DNA from: Pomphorhynchus laevis
Lineage: Eukaryota > Acanthocephala > Palaeacanthocephala > Echinorhynchida > Pomphorhynchidae
Direction: 5' to 3'
Assembly: GCA_012934845.2 (NCBI GenBank)
Contig: WNNJ02000089.1
Location: forward strand, 1 to 64,000
Length of the DNA stretch: 64,000 bases
The notes beneath the pieces are model-generated. The model was not told the DNA's origin, made no database searches, and saw nothing but the letters and a program-made list of their open reading frames with translations. The position numbers and the translations under genes are program-made. Shown piece after piece: positions 10,511 through 20,713 of the stretch; position 1 is the first letter of the stretch, and the number at the start of each line of letters is the position of its first letter.

Positions 10511-11030
10511 ATTTTGCTACATTTTGATTTCTTATTTTTTCTTATTTTTCTTATTTCTATTTTATCGTGTACGATTGAATTTTCACTGCTCCATCTTTGA
10601 TATTTTTGGTACGAAAAAAAATTTGAATTATTAAAGTAAAAAACACAAAATTCATATATTTTCGTTTTTTTTCTGACTTTTTTCGACACCAGCCAAGTAT
10701 GGAGCCCCAATCGAGTTTCCTTTCTTTTTTCTTTTTGCAGGTTTCGATTGAGATTTCTTTGGTTGGATGTCGAGGATAAGAATTAAAAAAAAATCAAAAT
10801 GATAAAATGATAAAATTCAATTCTAAAATAAAAATTCAAAATCATCATGAAAAACAAAATTTGGATAAAATTGATATTACCAATAAAATAAAAACTATTT
10901 TGTAACATTATCTTAAAATTATTTGAACAATGACAAAAAATTAAGATAGAATACATTTAATTATACTTTTCTTAATACATTTAATTATATTATTATTATT
11001 ATTATTATTAAAAATATCAGTACACGGAGA
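10511..11030. other. AT-rich spacer with a terminal-repeat scrap
   Basis: Mostly A/T homopolymer-rich DNA without a supportable gene. Near the right edge are a (TTA)n run (10,988-11,010) and 20-odd bases shared with the end repeats of the gypsy-like fossil. Confidence 0.5.
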
Positions 11031-11806
11031 TTATTATTATTGAGGTATTTCAGAGTCATGTTGTTGCCCATGATTAGTTATGGTCTTTCCGTTGTGTGGA
11101 ATGATTTGACTTCCGGTAATTTCATGCAGCTCGACAGATGTCAGGCAAGATTCTTAAAGCGCATAGTGGGAGTTTCACCAAAGACATCATCTACACTAGT
11201 TTATACCTTGGCAGCTGTCCCACCTTTATCCGTATATCTGCGCAGTCTTCTTAATATGGTCGAAACTGTTAATTATACTGCAAATCTAGAAATATTTAAC
11301 AAGAAAATATCGGGGATTGATCCGGAACACTTTTTAACGCCAGTTGTCTGTCAACAACATTGGAAAAATTCACACAATTGTAAGCGGCCATTGGTTTGGC
11401 GTTTCTCTACTCATGGGTACCACGATAAGATTTGTCGTATACACATTCCTTTACATTCGCGATCGTCGTGCTGTTCGTGCAAATTTTGTTTGTGCGCTTG
11501 CTGGTCCTTGCTTCATATTTTCGAATGTCCATATTTGCAGCATTTGAGTTTGCAAGAGATTGATCGTATGAAGTAAAGTGCACGATCTATCTGAGGCCTT
11601 TTAAGAGGAAAAATGCAGAAGCATTAGGGGCATAGTATATGACGAAGAGAAGATGCAATGTAATGGTACAACGTCTAACATCAGCATCCGTTTAGATTGA
11701 CTGTTTTTGATTTATTGTAACTATATTTTCTTTCTTTTATATTTTGTCGAAGCCGAGAGGCGCGATGGCAATAAATTTTCTCTCCATTATTATTATTATT
11801 ATCAAG
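11031..11806 (+). mobile_element. LINE-J fragment: RT thumb, C-terminal Cys/His motif and 3' UTR
   Basis: A 178-codon frame (11,040-11,576) begins RVMLLPMISYGLSVVWNDL and continues CQARFLKRIVGVSPKTSS, typical of the segment after the RT palm in LINEs. It ends in a cysteine/histidine cluster (CSCKFCLCACWSLLHIFECP) like the C-terminal zinc motif of several LINE ORF2 proteins. The RT core is missing. About 210 bases of 3' UTR follow and end in a (TTA)n tail at 11,787-11,803. That tail is shared with the tail of LINE-B coming from the other side. Confidence 0.65.
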
Positions 11807-11857
11807 TTCAGACTTAGCCATAAGGCTTTAAGCCGATCACACAATACAGAAAAAAGA

Positions 11858-13990
11858 TCAACCAAATGGGTAGGTTAGAAAAGGTGACAAATCAGCCTGG
11901 ACGTATATCCAACGTCGAACCCTGTTTTTGAAAGCGAGGAAATTGGTGATGGCAGCGATAGGTTCAGGCAAACTATTCCAAACATCTACTGCCCGTTCAG
12001 ACAGTCTGTAAAATTTTCGCAGCTTACCCGGTAATTTTTTAAAAAGCATCTTACAATGGCCTCGCAATCTCGAATTATCTCGAAATCTAACTACACCCAA
12101 AGGAAAGCCATCAGCTGAATGTACAATTTTCCAAAGTGTAATCAGATCAAGAAAAAGATACCGATACCTCACTGATAAAACGTTCAAACATCTTAATCTT
12201 GAAATAAAGCTTCCTTGACAACACATCCGAGAAGCTCGTCTCATTACACTTTCCAAGTTATTCAACTCACTCCTGGTCGTTGGAAAGGTTGCCTGTACAC
12301 AATACTCAAGATGTGGTCTTACTAGGGCACAATAAAGTTTGGCGAAGATTTGCGGCGATAATTTTGCAAAAGTCATTTTTATGCAGTATAAGGCACGTAT
12401 CGCTTTTAACCGCGCGTGATCACTATTTGCTCTTGTCTTTAGCGATTCGTGAATTATCACTCCCAGGTCGGGATGTTCTGAGACTCGCTTGATTGAGTGT
12501 CCATTTATTTTGTAATCGAAATGAGTTTTATCTCTACCCAATCTGATCCATACACATTTTGTCGCGTTGAGTATCAAGCCAGTGCTATTACACCAAGTCC
12601 CGATACGGTTAAGGTCACATTGTAAAAATTCACAATCCGCCTCGTTTTGGGTTGTTGCCCATATTTTAACATCGTCAGCAAATGCCAGGTGAGGACACTT
12701 TAACCTTAGGAGTAGGTCATTCAAAAAGATGATAAAGAGAAGTGGACCTAGGACCGTGCCCTGAGGAACACCCGAATGAACACGTCGAGCTGTTGACAAA
12801 ACTTCATCTAATCGCACAACGAATGATCGATCCTCGAGAAATGTCTTAATCCAGTTGCAAATTGTCGTAGGTACACCGTAATGACGTAGTAGTGAATCTA
12901 AACCAGCATGTGGAACTCTATCAAAGGCCTTAGAGAAATCAAGAAATATTATATCAACTGTAAGACCCGAACTAAGAGCAGCTACCCAATGTTCGCGAGC
13001 ATTCAACAGATTAGTTAGGCACGAGCGACCAGGTCGGAAGCCGTGCTGAGAATCATCAAGAATTTGATATAAATTTAGATGTTCACGTATTCTCTTCGCA
13101 ATGAGTCTCTCCATAATTTTAGAAATAACACTGGTAAGACTAATTGGTCTAAAATCTGAACAAGTTAGTGCCAACTGTTTCTTTGGAATAGGTACAACAA
13201 TTGCCCTTTTCCAATCATCAGGAATCCACGAATACTGTAAGCTTCGATGAAATAGAGACGTAAGGCTTGGAGCAATAATGTGCGACAGAGTACGCAAAAG
13301 AAAAGGGGATACACCATCTGGTCCTGCAGAGCCAAAACTATTTAATTTATGGAGTTCAGACTGAACTTCAATGACATTAATAGGAGATATTGGTAAGTTA
13401 GATTGTAAGTTGGGCGGGTACTGTATCTGGTCAATATTCGATTGCGAGGATGGAGATACTACAAAACTGCTTGCAAGAGCTTCCACAATAGCCTCCTTGT
13501 CAACTACATCACCACTTTCTAAACGTACACAATTAATCGTAGAAGGTAGGATTCGACGATGTCTAACGTATGCCCAAAAACGTTTAGGTGACCTGTTAAT
13601 GTCAGAAGCAATACCCTCTTCAAATGTTTTTCTTTTTGAGCGTTTTAGTTGGTTGCATAGATTGCGAAGAGTTTTGTACTCACGGTGCGTAACAGTGTTA
13701 CGTTGAGAGATTCGCCATAATCGATTTCTTTCCTTTATCGTAGTCTCCAACTCATTGTCGAACCACAATGGCGTTGTCGTCTTGTAAGCCCTATTTCTTA
13801 TTGGTGCAAACGTATCCGAAATGGTTATGAGGTTACTGGTCACTAACGATAAATGATCATCAATTGGAAGATCAGCAGATCCGAAGTTCAGCTGATGACT
13901 ATAGAGTTGGAGATCTTCCACATTTACTCGATTCCAATTACGCCTTTCCGATGCCACTGCACTTAGATCGTCGTTGTAAAGTGTGAGCAA
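11858..13990 (-). CDS. LINE-B ORF2, reverse transcriptase part
   Basis: An uninterrupted 710-codon frame. It contains the linker (TTPLWFDNELETTIKERNRLW), the RT fingers (FGSAGPDGVSPFLLR, DFRPISLTSVISKIMER), motif A IIFLDFSKAFDRVPH, motif B SGVPQGTVLGPLLFI, the catalytic box AFADDVKIW and the thumb (RPHLEYCVQATFP). The C-terminus reads ERAVDVWNSLPEP. Catalytic aspartates are intact. As in LINE-A, the usual YADD box is FADD. The Met is not the native start; the protein would continue from the endonuclease frame. Confidence 0.85.
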   Translation of the reverse strand: MLTLYNDDLSAVASERRNWNRVNVEDLQLYSHQLNFGSADLPIDDHLSLVTSNLITISDTFAPIRNRAYKTTTPLWFDNELETTIKERNRLWRISQRNTVTHREYKTLRNLCNQLKRSKRKTFEEGIASDINRSPKRFWAYVRHRRILPSTINCVRLESGDVVDKEAIVEALASSFVVSPSSQSNIDQIQYPPNLQSNLPISPINVIEVQSELHKLNSFGSAGPDGVSPFLLRTLSHIIAPSLTSLFHRSLQYSWIPDDWKRAIVVPIPKKQLALTCSDFRPISLTSVISKIMERLIAKRIREHLNLYQILDDSQHGFRPGRSCLTNLLNAREHWVAALSSGLTVDIIFLDFSKAFDRVPHAGLDSLLRHYGVPTTICNWIKTFLEDRSFVVRLDEVLSTARRVHSGVPQGTVLGPLLFIIFLNDLLLRLKCPHLAFADDVKIWATTQNEADCEFLQCDLNRIGTWCNSTGLILNATKCVWIRLGRDKTHFDYKINGHSIKRVSEHPDLGVIIHESLKTRANSDHARLKAIRALYCIKMTFAKLSPQIFAKLYCALVRPHLEYCVQATFPTTRSELNNLESVMRRASRMCCQGSFISRLRCLNVLSVRYRYLFLDLITLWKIVHSADGFPLGVVRFRDNSRLRGHCKMLFKKLPGKLRKFYRLSERAVDVWNSLPEPIAAITNFLAFKNRVRRWIYVQADLSPFLTYPFG

Positions 13991-14825
13991 TCTGTACTGA
14001 AATCACACAATGGTCACTGGTTCCTAAAGGAGACTCGAAATCAACTCTGATTACATCTTCAATGCGCTTGGTAAACCCAAGATCTAATATTGTCTCTGGT
14101 TGAGACGATATACATGTTGGCTGATTAATATGTTGGATCAGGAGAAGCTCTGCCAGCAAGAATTCAGCAAGCTCGCAGTTTTCGACATTATAGTAATACC
14201 GGTTGTTACTAATCCAGTTAACTTGAGGAAGATTAAAATCCCCAATAAGGAAGAAATAATTTGAGGAGCAGAATGATCTTAACTGATTTTTCAGAAGATC
14301 TAACTGTGTATGAACTGAGGGTGATCTGTATACGACGCAAATATCTATTGAACAATGAGTATCATTGACGCAGAATGACAATAACTCGAATGAATAGTGA
14401 TCATCGCACAATTCAGTAATCTTCGTAATTGATAAGGTGTTTTTAATATAAGCAGCAACACCCCCGCCACGACGACCTGCAACTCTATCTGCTCTCAAAA
14501 GTCGATACCCAGAGATAGCCATAAGGTCATCATTAATTTGATAATGAAGCCATGACTCAGAAATGCAAAACACGTCAAAATCTTTAAAAGATATAAACTG
14601 CTGCACTTCAGACAATTGAGCAGGTAAGCTTCTGATATTGGAGTAACCTACCACCAGAGGACATTCATTATTACATATTCTCTCTGAACAATTAGATGGC
14701 AACTTCCTTTCCAAACATATATCCACTAGATGTCCAATCATGGCGTTGTAAGGTCTAGAGAAAGATTGATCGATCTCCATCGAACTGCAGGACGCCACCT
14801 CACAACCCGAAAATTTCGAATGCAC
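13938..14825 (-). CDS. LINE-B ORF2, endonuclease part
   Basis: A 295-codon frame starting MHSKFSGCEVASC inside the end of ORF1. It is an APE-type endonuclease: VGYSNIRSLPAQLSE at the N-terminus, FCISESWL with the catalytic Glu, IDICVVYRSPS, FFLIGDFNLPQVNW with the Asp and Asn, and LGTSDHCVISVQ with the final Ser-Asp-His. All catalytic residues that I can place are present. It would nick target DNA for target-primed reverse transcription. A frameshift near its end detaches it from the RT frame, which overlaps it by 53 bases. Confidence 0.8.
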   Translation of the reverse strand: MHSKFSGCEVASCSSMEIDQSFSRPYNAMIGHLVDICLERKLPSNCSERICNNECPLVVGYSNIRSLPAQLSEVQQFISFKDFDVFCISESWLHYQINDDLMAISGYRLLRADRVAGRRGGGVAAYIKNTLSITKITELCDDHYSFELLSFCVNDTHCSIDICVVYRSPSVHTQLDLLKNQLRSFCSSNYFFLIGDFNLPQVNWISNNRYYYNVENCELAEFLLAELLLIQHINQPTCISSQPETILDLGFTKRIEDVIRVDFESPLGTSDHCVISVQIAHTLQRRSKCSGIGKA

Positions 14826-15973
14826 AGATTCGATTCACCGTTTTGCAGCCTGTAATGAAGTTCCGCCTTGATATCCTTCAATTTTTGCCTGTCTTCGAGA
14901 GAAAGATCACGTAAAATTCGTATTTTGTTACCTTTAAGTCGATAACCACGGTCTAAAAGACACTTTGCTTGCTCTGCCGATCCTAACACAACCTTTAGCA
15001 ATCGTGATCTATCGTTTTTCTTACCCAACCTATAGAGCTGCCTTACTAAAATAGACGATGCGACCTCTTCCTCACCTTTTTCGAGCAAATTAGAAAAGAA
15101 CACACGTAAACCGGCAATATCATCATCAAGCCGCTCCTGTGCACTTGAGGCTGATGACTCATCTAAACCCCAAATAAGTATGTTACAGCCCCTATTTAAT
15201 GTATGATTGCGATCTGTGTGACTTTTATTATCAAAATACGTTTTTTTGCTGAAAGAATCGCTGCCGTCACCACCCTCATCCGGTTTGCTTCTTGCGTCTC
15301 GCCCTTGTTCCATCTCATTTGAACAAATACACTTGAAAGCTGAGTGAACATTATCTATATCGACGTCTGTATCATTGTGTGAAGCTCGTTCATCGGTGAC
15401 TCCAGTTATACCGATTTCATTGCGATAATCATTAATCACCGATATAGACGATACTTCGTAATTGTCCGATACCTTCAAAGCATCATTGTCCAGCGACACC
15501 GACGGCTCACCACTAACAACCGATATTGACGACGCACTATTGCCTTCAAATTTCTTACTCAACGTTTGCATCACGCGTGAATTTGGATGACCTTTTTTCC
15601 AGATACGGGATGAACTTGGTATTTCGCTATTTGTATTTTTAGTGTTCTGAACGTGAAACTCTTGAATGGGTATATCTTTATAGGTATCTGATTCGCCAGA
15701 ACTTTGTACTTCCCGATCGATGCAACTTTTTGAATATGTGTTCCTTTCCGAAGCATTTGTAGATATTTTCTCGTCACAATGGCCCTTCAAATGAATTAGC
15801 AAAGATGCGCAGCAGTACCCACAGTAAAATGATTTATTCGATAGCGCAGATTTCTTTTCCTCCGGAAACGATACACTTGTCCACACACTACAATCTTCAC
15901 TAGAACATTGAATCTGATGATCCACAAACTTTGTTGCAATAGCTCGCTTTGTAGTCTTCCTCTGTTTGACCAT
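14738..15973 (-). CDS. LINE-B ORF1: zinc-finger, RNA-binding-like protein
   Basis: An intact frame of 411 codons from a good ATG. Residues about 22-60 contain CSSEDCSVWTSV and, 25 residues on, FYCGYC, the half-PHD-like zinc motif shared by ORF1 of families A, B, C and K. The middle is polar, serine-rich and probably disordered. The C-terminal third (LDDDIAGLRVFFSNLLEKG, RSRLLKVVLGS, RILRDLSLEDRQKLK, NLCIRNFRVVRWRP) is conserved between families. It precedes the endonuclease frame, as in other two-ORF LINEs where ORF1 binds the transcript. The end of ORF1 overlaps the start of ORF2. Confidence 0.8.
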   Translation of the reverse strand: MVKQRKTTKRAIATKFVDHQIQCSSEDCSVWTSVSFPEEKKSALSNKSFYCGYCCASLLIHLKGHCDEKISTNASERNTYSKSCIDREVQSSGESDTYKDIPIQEFHVQNTKNTNSEIPSSSRIWKKGHPNSRVMQTLSKKFEGNSASSISVVSGEPSVSLDNDALKVSDNYEVSSISVINDYRNEIGITGVTDERASHNDTDVDIDNVHSAFKCICSNEMEQGRDARSKPDEGGDGSDSFSKKTYFDNKSHTDRNHTLNRGCNILIWGLDESSASSAQERLDDDIAGLRVFFSNLLEKGEEEVASSILVRQLYRLGKKNDRSRLLKVVLGSAEQAKCLLDRGYRLKGNKIRILRDLSLEDRQKLKDIKAELHYRLQNGESNLCIRNFRVVRWRPAVRWRSINLSLDLTTP

Positions 15974-16135
15974 GATGTTTGATATTGGTTCTTCGGTATA
16001 ATTGGAACCAATAGTTGTATGTTTATAAGAATTGTAATTTGTGTATTTACTTTAGATTGTTAGTACTTTAATAATCCTGTTAGTACTTTAATAATTGTAT
16101 GTTATTTTATCTCAAACTTTTTTTTAAGCTCAAAT

Positions 16136-16385
16136 TAAATGTATTATATTAATGTTTTGAATACATTTAATTGTATTTTTTTAATCTCTCTAATTTCTCT
16201 GACAAAGCACTTGTAGGCAAGCGCAATATAAAATTAAAATCCAAATTTAGAAAAATTATCAAACAAATTTCAAACAAGATAAACAAAAAATTATTCAAAA
16301 CATTTGATTTTCAAACTGTAATACATATTTTTTAATTAATTTATTTTTAATTTCAATTTCATTCATAAAAAATTTATTTATTAAA
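16136..16385. other. AT-rich spacer
   Basis: AT-rich sequence upstream of LINE-B with no gene seen. A 16-base direct repeat (ttagtactttaataat) lies just inside the LINE-B leader at about 16,056-16,096. Confidence 0.5.
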
Positions 16386-16985
16386 ATTAATAATCGTTTT
16401 AAAAATAGATATCGTTGTTCTGGAGGGCGATTGTTTGAGTAGAAGTACAATCCGCTCTATACGCATTAAGCATAATTACACATCTACCCAAACCGACATT
16501 TAATCGTTTCGCTCTTTCAAATAAACGTATCCCTTTTCTAACTAATTTGAAAAACCTGGCCATATCTGATCTAGGATGCAAACGTTGTTCGAAAACGGAT
16601 CGCAGAATGCGCACCCAACGCTTTCGATTCCCTGGAAGAGAATCGAGGAGACGAGTGCGCTTTCCAGGACGCCGAAATCAGTAATGAACAAAATTGCTCT
16701 TCGTTGGGTTTAAAGACAAGCCAAACTTCGTTAAGCGATGAGCAACAATGTCCATTACAGACTTCATTCGCACTTTAAACCTTGCATCCGACAGAGTATT
16801 TCTCTTAAATGCGATCGAGATGTCGTCATCATAAATGATGGTGTGGGTGTTCCTATCCAAAAGACCCTCCCCAGAACTCCCCTCGTCACTATCATATAAA
16901 TGATAGGAGACAGAGGTGAGCCCTGGGGAAGTCCTTTGTTGAGATTATAGTACTTACCCCCGTCATCATCTTTCAGCAATGAAAA
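16386..16985 (-). mobile_element. LINE-H fragment: I-like reverse transcriptase
   Basis: Minus-strand pieces in order are KGLPQGSPLSPIIYMI (RT motif B), TIIYDDDISIAF (the catalytic box, with an Asp in place of the usual Ala of YADD), LSLNPTKSNFVHY, and a thumb-like segment ending in RADCTSTQT. The wording of motif B (GSPLSPI) matches LINE-G rather than families A-F, so this is an I/R1-like lineage. The frames are shifted at least twice and both ends are missing. Confidence 0.65.
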
Positions 16986-18075
16986 AAGTGCGAGCTTTAT
17001 TTCTCTAATTGCGATTGAAATAAAAACAATTTATTCAAAAATGCTTTCATATGATTAAGTATATCGTTTCTTTGCAGTAATGTATTTAATTGATTAAGTT
17101 GTTGATAATATCCACTAAATAGCGTTAAACCAAAGCAACCCATCATTTCATAATTATGGTACAGCTCTTTGCTTTTCATTTATGAACAAGTAAATTTCTT
17201 CTCGGACTAAAGTATACAACGTCATCATGTTCAAAATCTAATTATTTCAAGAACTCTTTTAGTTGTTGATGCGCTAGTGCATGTGAACGAATGTAATTAA
17301 CTTTTTAGATGTATCATGTTATGGATAATAAGAAAATCCATCGATAATGCGTGATCACAATTTTTTTGATAAAACACGCTGTGGATTATAATTAAATACA
17401 CTCTTTTGTGGCGATTGCTAGTTTTGTTGTTTGATTCTATTTTATATTGATTAGTAATTTTATAGCTCCCATTTCTTTACCTCTTATAACACATCCTCTA
17501 TTAGTTGGCATTCCAGAAAGTATTTCCAAATCAAAGTTTTTTCGCCTAACCAGTTTTCAACAACAAACAATCTTTTCCTATTATGGTATTTTTAAACTTA
17601 TCATATTTAACATGTTTTCATTTACTTTAATATATTCATTTACTCCAAGCTGAGCTTGAAATGTATGCTTTCATCAAATACCAATGGCAATTATTTTTAA
17701 TTTACAAGCTGAGTTTGAAATGTGTGCTTTTCGTCAAATGCCAATGGCAATTAGTTTTAATTTACAAGCTGAGTTTGAAATGTGTGCTTTTTATCAAATG
17801 CCAATGGCAATTATTTAAAATCTGGAATTTTGTTTCCAAGTTTTAAGATAATTTCATTTGAAATATCATTAATTCGACTACATTGTTTGCCGAGATAGAC
17901 TTTGGTTCGAAGAAGTTTACTTTTTCCAGGCATAACAGTTTATCCTTCAAAACAGTTTTTTCAAAATATTCACTAATTGTTTTAAAACATTTACAAATTT
18001 TTATTCATACTAACATGCTCATTTTTTCTAAAACAATATTGGAAAGCTGTAACGCTGCACTTAACATTTTTGAGC
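16986..18075. other. AT-rich DNA with a 60-bp minisatellite
   Basis: Short open frames occur here, but their composition is that of AT-rich DNA and I support none as a gene. The only clear structure is the three-copy repeat at 17,647-17,818. Confidence 0.5.
17647..17818 (+). repeat. Three tandem copies of a 59-60 bp unit
   Basis: Units start at 17,647, 17,706 and 17,766, each with aagctgag[ct]ttgaaatgt. They are about 90% identical, and the last one is truncated on the right. Because the unit is a multiple of three long, an open frame passes through the array, but it is simply the repeat read in frame. Confidence 0.85.
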
Positions 18076-18088
18076 CGTTAAATAATAA
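18076..18088 (+). repeat. Target-site duplication of LINE-G, 3' side
   Basis: CGTTAAATAATAA is identical to 21,963-21,975. The two copies bracket LINE-G exactly: the (TTATC)n tail begins on one side and the CAGTC 5' end on the other. Confidence 0.85.
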
Positions 18089-18219
18089 GATAAGATAAGA
18101 TAAGGAATTTCTTAAATAACTAACAACCACTAAAAAATAACGAAAAGAGACATTAGAAAAAAAAACAAATGCAGTTCAAATAAGACAATTCATAATAGCA
18201 TTTAGTCTTCATAATGATG

Positions 18220-20679
18220 TCACGGCCTCAGGTCCAGCGGGATCTGAGCCCTCCAGCACATCCAACACGCCGCTCTTCGACTGAACCACCCGGGGTCTAT
18301 CACCCCCCGAAGAATCCAATCTAGGCGGACTATGCGCGGTAATCGCGAGATGAGGAGCTTGAGAAACCTTAGTCTTTGCTCTGGAGGACGTCCTCTCGAA
18401 AAGAAGACTAATCCCGAGATAGCCCAAGTACCCCAGAGGCGCACTTGGGTTTTCCCATTCAACGACAGATGCTGAGCCCGTTTCAGGGCCCACCTAGCTT
18501 TCTTCAGGATACGTTTAAGTCTATCCAGGTCAGCTTTCGCCGACCAGTTCACCGTAACAGTGAACCCCAGGTATTTTACTCGACTTGTGAAGGTAGGGAG
18601 TGGTTGATTAGTCAATATAGAAGATAGAGCTGAGAGTGCTAGTCTCTTTAATTTTTTCTTTGTCGCAGGGGTGCCATGAAAGACAACTACCTGCGATTTT
18701 GATGAATTTAAAATAAGATTGGATAGGGTCAGCTGGTCTGTTAATCTTAAAAAGAAACGGCTGATGTCCGAAGCGACATCTTTGCACCTGCGTCCAGAGA
18801 ACAGGGCCGTGGTATCATCAGCGTATACCACTAGATGTTGATCACGTTTAAAATTCTTGAATAGTACAATGGAGGCAGCAAGAAATAAGATAGGAGAAAG
18901 TGGGGATCCTTGGGGCACACCTGTAATAGGGTAGAACTGACACGCATCAGGGTCGTCTTCATAGTAGAACCTCTTGGTAAACAGTAATATCTCCACCCTG
19001 TTAACAATTCTCGCAGGCAACCCGAGTGACCTGAGAGAGGAGATAACAAAGGGAATGGAAATGCGGTCAAATGCAGCAGAAAAGTCAAGGAAAACAGCCA
19101 CAGCTAGTTGATGGCTATTATCCCTACAAAACTGATGCACTTCACCTATTGCTGAATGAACCGAGCGTCCCTTGACAAACCCGTGAAAACTCGGTGGGAT
19201 CAAATTACGCCTACTTAAATGGTCGCGGATTCTACGCGCAAGCGCTTTTTCGTAGATGGAGATGAGGGAGTTTTGAATCGAAATGGGACGCAGATCTTTG
19301 GGACATGAAACCGGACTATGCTTTGGTAAGAAAATTCTACGACTAATATTGATGCCGGCTACATCGGATGGTGAGGCTAAAAGCATTGTGACGGCCACTT
19401 CTCTTCTTTGATCGGCTGTCAAAAGCTGACAGACTCGAGAAGATAGTGGAGCGACGGATTTAGAGGTGCCCGGAAGTGGCCCCCAGGAGTTAAGGATATC
19501 TGTAACAGATAAGTCCCTGCTCCTGAAGTCACCCCAAGGCGGGATTGGTTGGGGAGATTGAGTGGCTCCATAATTATGTAGGGATAGTGACTCCTTCAAA
19601 ACATTATCAAGGCCTATACTACCAATCCAACCCAAAGCTCTATCCTTCCAACAGACAAACTTCTCCTTCTTGAATATCTTCCAGAAGGAAGACTGAGAAG
19701 GGTTAAGGTGAGCGATGTTCGCCTTATCCCTGCTCAGCTGGAACCTATATCTAGTGCTCCAGTATTCATTCGAGATGGCCTGCCTGGCGGAAACAGAGAC
19801 ATTGGGAAGACGTAGCATTTTAGCCAAAACCTTGAGTTTTGTTGGAGTGGGATTGTAAATATGACCTTTATAGGTAGTCGAAAGAAACGCGGTAGCTTGC
19901 GAGGAGAGGAAGGAATTAAATTCGGTCAAATTCTCATTACCAATTCTGGGGAAGAGTTGGATAGCCGCCTGAAAGAAAGCCACTCTGATGGGATCAAAGT
20001 GAAACCTCCTTCTAAGCAACGTATCTTCCTCTATCCGCCAACGAATTAGGTCATGAGAGATGGTCTGTTTTTGGCGCGACTGCTCAGTACAGATGGGTTT
20101 CAACAACCACATCTTATGAAGCAGTAATATGTCGAGGAGAGAATTAGTTGTTGAGCAATGAAAAGTTGGGGACGGTGGTTTGTGAATAAGGTAATCGTTC
20201 CTGGCTCTGCGGAGTGCTGCATTAATCCAACGACCAGTTCTGTCGTTGAAGTCACCGAGTAACATGTCATAGCCACTACCCAAGATACGGTCCAGGAGAT
20301 CACGGTTCTTGTGAATTTCCCCTGGCCTAATATAGATATTGGCTATGCTGATACGTTTACCATTCTTACAAAGTGAAACAGCTAAACAAGACAGGGCTGG
20401 ACAAGAATAGTTTAAAAGAAGGGATGATCTTAAGGAGCATTTAACTAGGGTTAAAAGACCTTGAGATGAAGAGGCGTGAGGAGGGGTTATGTACGGAGTG
20501 AAGTGGGTGTAAATATGCTTGGGGATAAATCGAGTAATGTCCTGGGGGATACGGATAGACCGCGTCTCCTGAAGGACTATAACATCCGCATCTCTACCAG
20601 ATAGAAGGCTAAGAGCAGAAGCACCTCCCGAATTCCACTGAAGTATATTCAGTGAAAAAGGCTCTTGACTACTTTGCAT
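18220..20679 (-). CDS. LINE-G ORF2: endonuclease-reverse transcriptase
   Basis: 819 codons, intact. The endonuclease occupies about residues 1-225: LNILQWNSGG, VIVLQETRS with the catalytic Glu, MLLGDFNDRTGRW, then TTNSLLDILLL and TISHDLIRW. The last motif reads Ser-His-Asp where most relatives have Ser-Asp-His, but the His is present. The RT follows: LRPISIQNSLISIYEK, FHGFVKGRSV, motif A VAVFLDFSAAFDRIS, motif B TGVPQGSPLSPILF, and the catalytic VVYADDTTALF. The C-terminal region ends CWMCWRAQIPLDLRP. No RNase H domain is visible. The gene would carry out nicking and target-primed copying in the nucleus. Confidence 0.9.
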   Translation of the reverse strand: MQSSQEPFSLNILQWNSGGASALSLLSGRDADVIVLQETRSIRIPQDITRFIPKHIYTHFTPYITPPHASSSQGLLTLVKCSLRSSLLLNYSCPALSCLAVSLCKNGKRISIANIYIRPGEIHKNRDLLDRILGSGYDMLLGDFNDRTGRWINAALRRARNDYLIHKPPSPTFHCSTTNSLLDILLLHKMWLLKPICTEQSRQKQTISHDLIRWRIEEDTLLRRRFHFDPIRVAFFQAAIQLFPRIGNENLTEFNSFLSSQATAFLSTTYKGHIYNPTPTKLKVLAKMLRLPNVSVSARQAISNEYWSTRYRFQLSRDKANIAHLNPSQSSFWKIFKKEKFVCWKDRALGWIGSIGLDNVLKESLSLHNYGATQSPQPIPPWGDFRSRDLSVTDILNSWGPLPGTSKSVAPLSSRVCQLLTADQRREVAVTMLLASPSDVAGINISRRIFLPKHSPVSCPKDLRPISIQNSLISIYEKALARRIRDHLSRRNLIPPSFHGFVKGRSVHSAIGEVHQFCRDNSHQLAVAVFLDFSAAFDRISIPFVISSLRSLGLPARIVNRVEILLFTKRFYYEDDPDACQFYPITGVPQGSPLSPILFLAASIVLFKNFKRDQHLVVYADDTTALFSGRRCKDVASDISRFFLRLTDQLTLSNLILNSSKSQVVVFHGTPATKKKLKRLALSALSSILTNQPLPTFTSRVKYLGFTVTVNWSAKADLDRLKRILKKARWALKRAQHLSLNGKTQVRLWGTWAISGLVFFSRGRPPEQRLRFLKLLISRLPRIVRLDWILRGVIDPGWFSRRAACWMCWRAQIPLDLRP

Positions 20680-20713
20680 TGTGTTACGACAGCTGGAGTG
20701 GGATGCCTACCTC

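Larger units (their letters stand above)
11807..16135 (-). mobile_element. LINE-B, nearly full-length CR1/Jockey-type retrotransposon
   Basis: The minus strand carries, 5' to 3', a leader beginning near 16,130 (aaagtttgagataaaataac, shared with LINE-A), ORF1 (15,973-14,738), ORF2 endonuclease (14,825-13,938) and ORF2 RT (13,990-11,858). A short 3' UTR ends in (TAA)n against the tail of LINE-J. ORF2 starts inside ORF1 with an 88-base overlap. The only clear defect is a frameshift near 13,940-13,990 that separates endonuclease from RT. No second copy of this family is in the window. Confidence 0.85.

Noticed and set aside
17661-17846. 61-codon frame with repeats of SLKCVLF and QWQL
   Set aside because: It is the 60-bp minisatellite read in frame; composition is that of AT-rich DNA.
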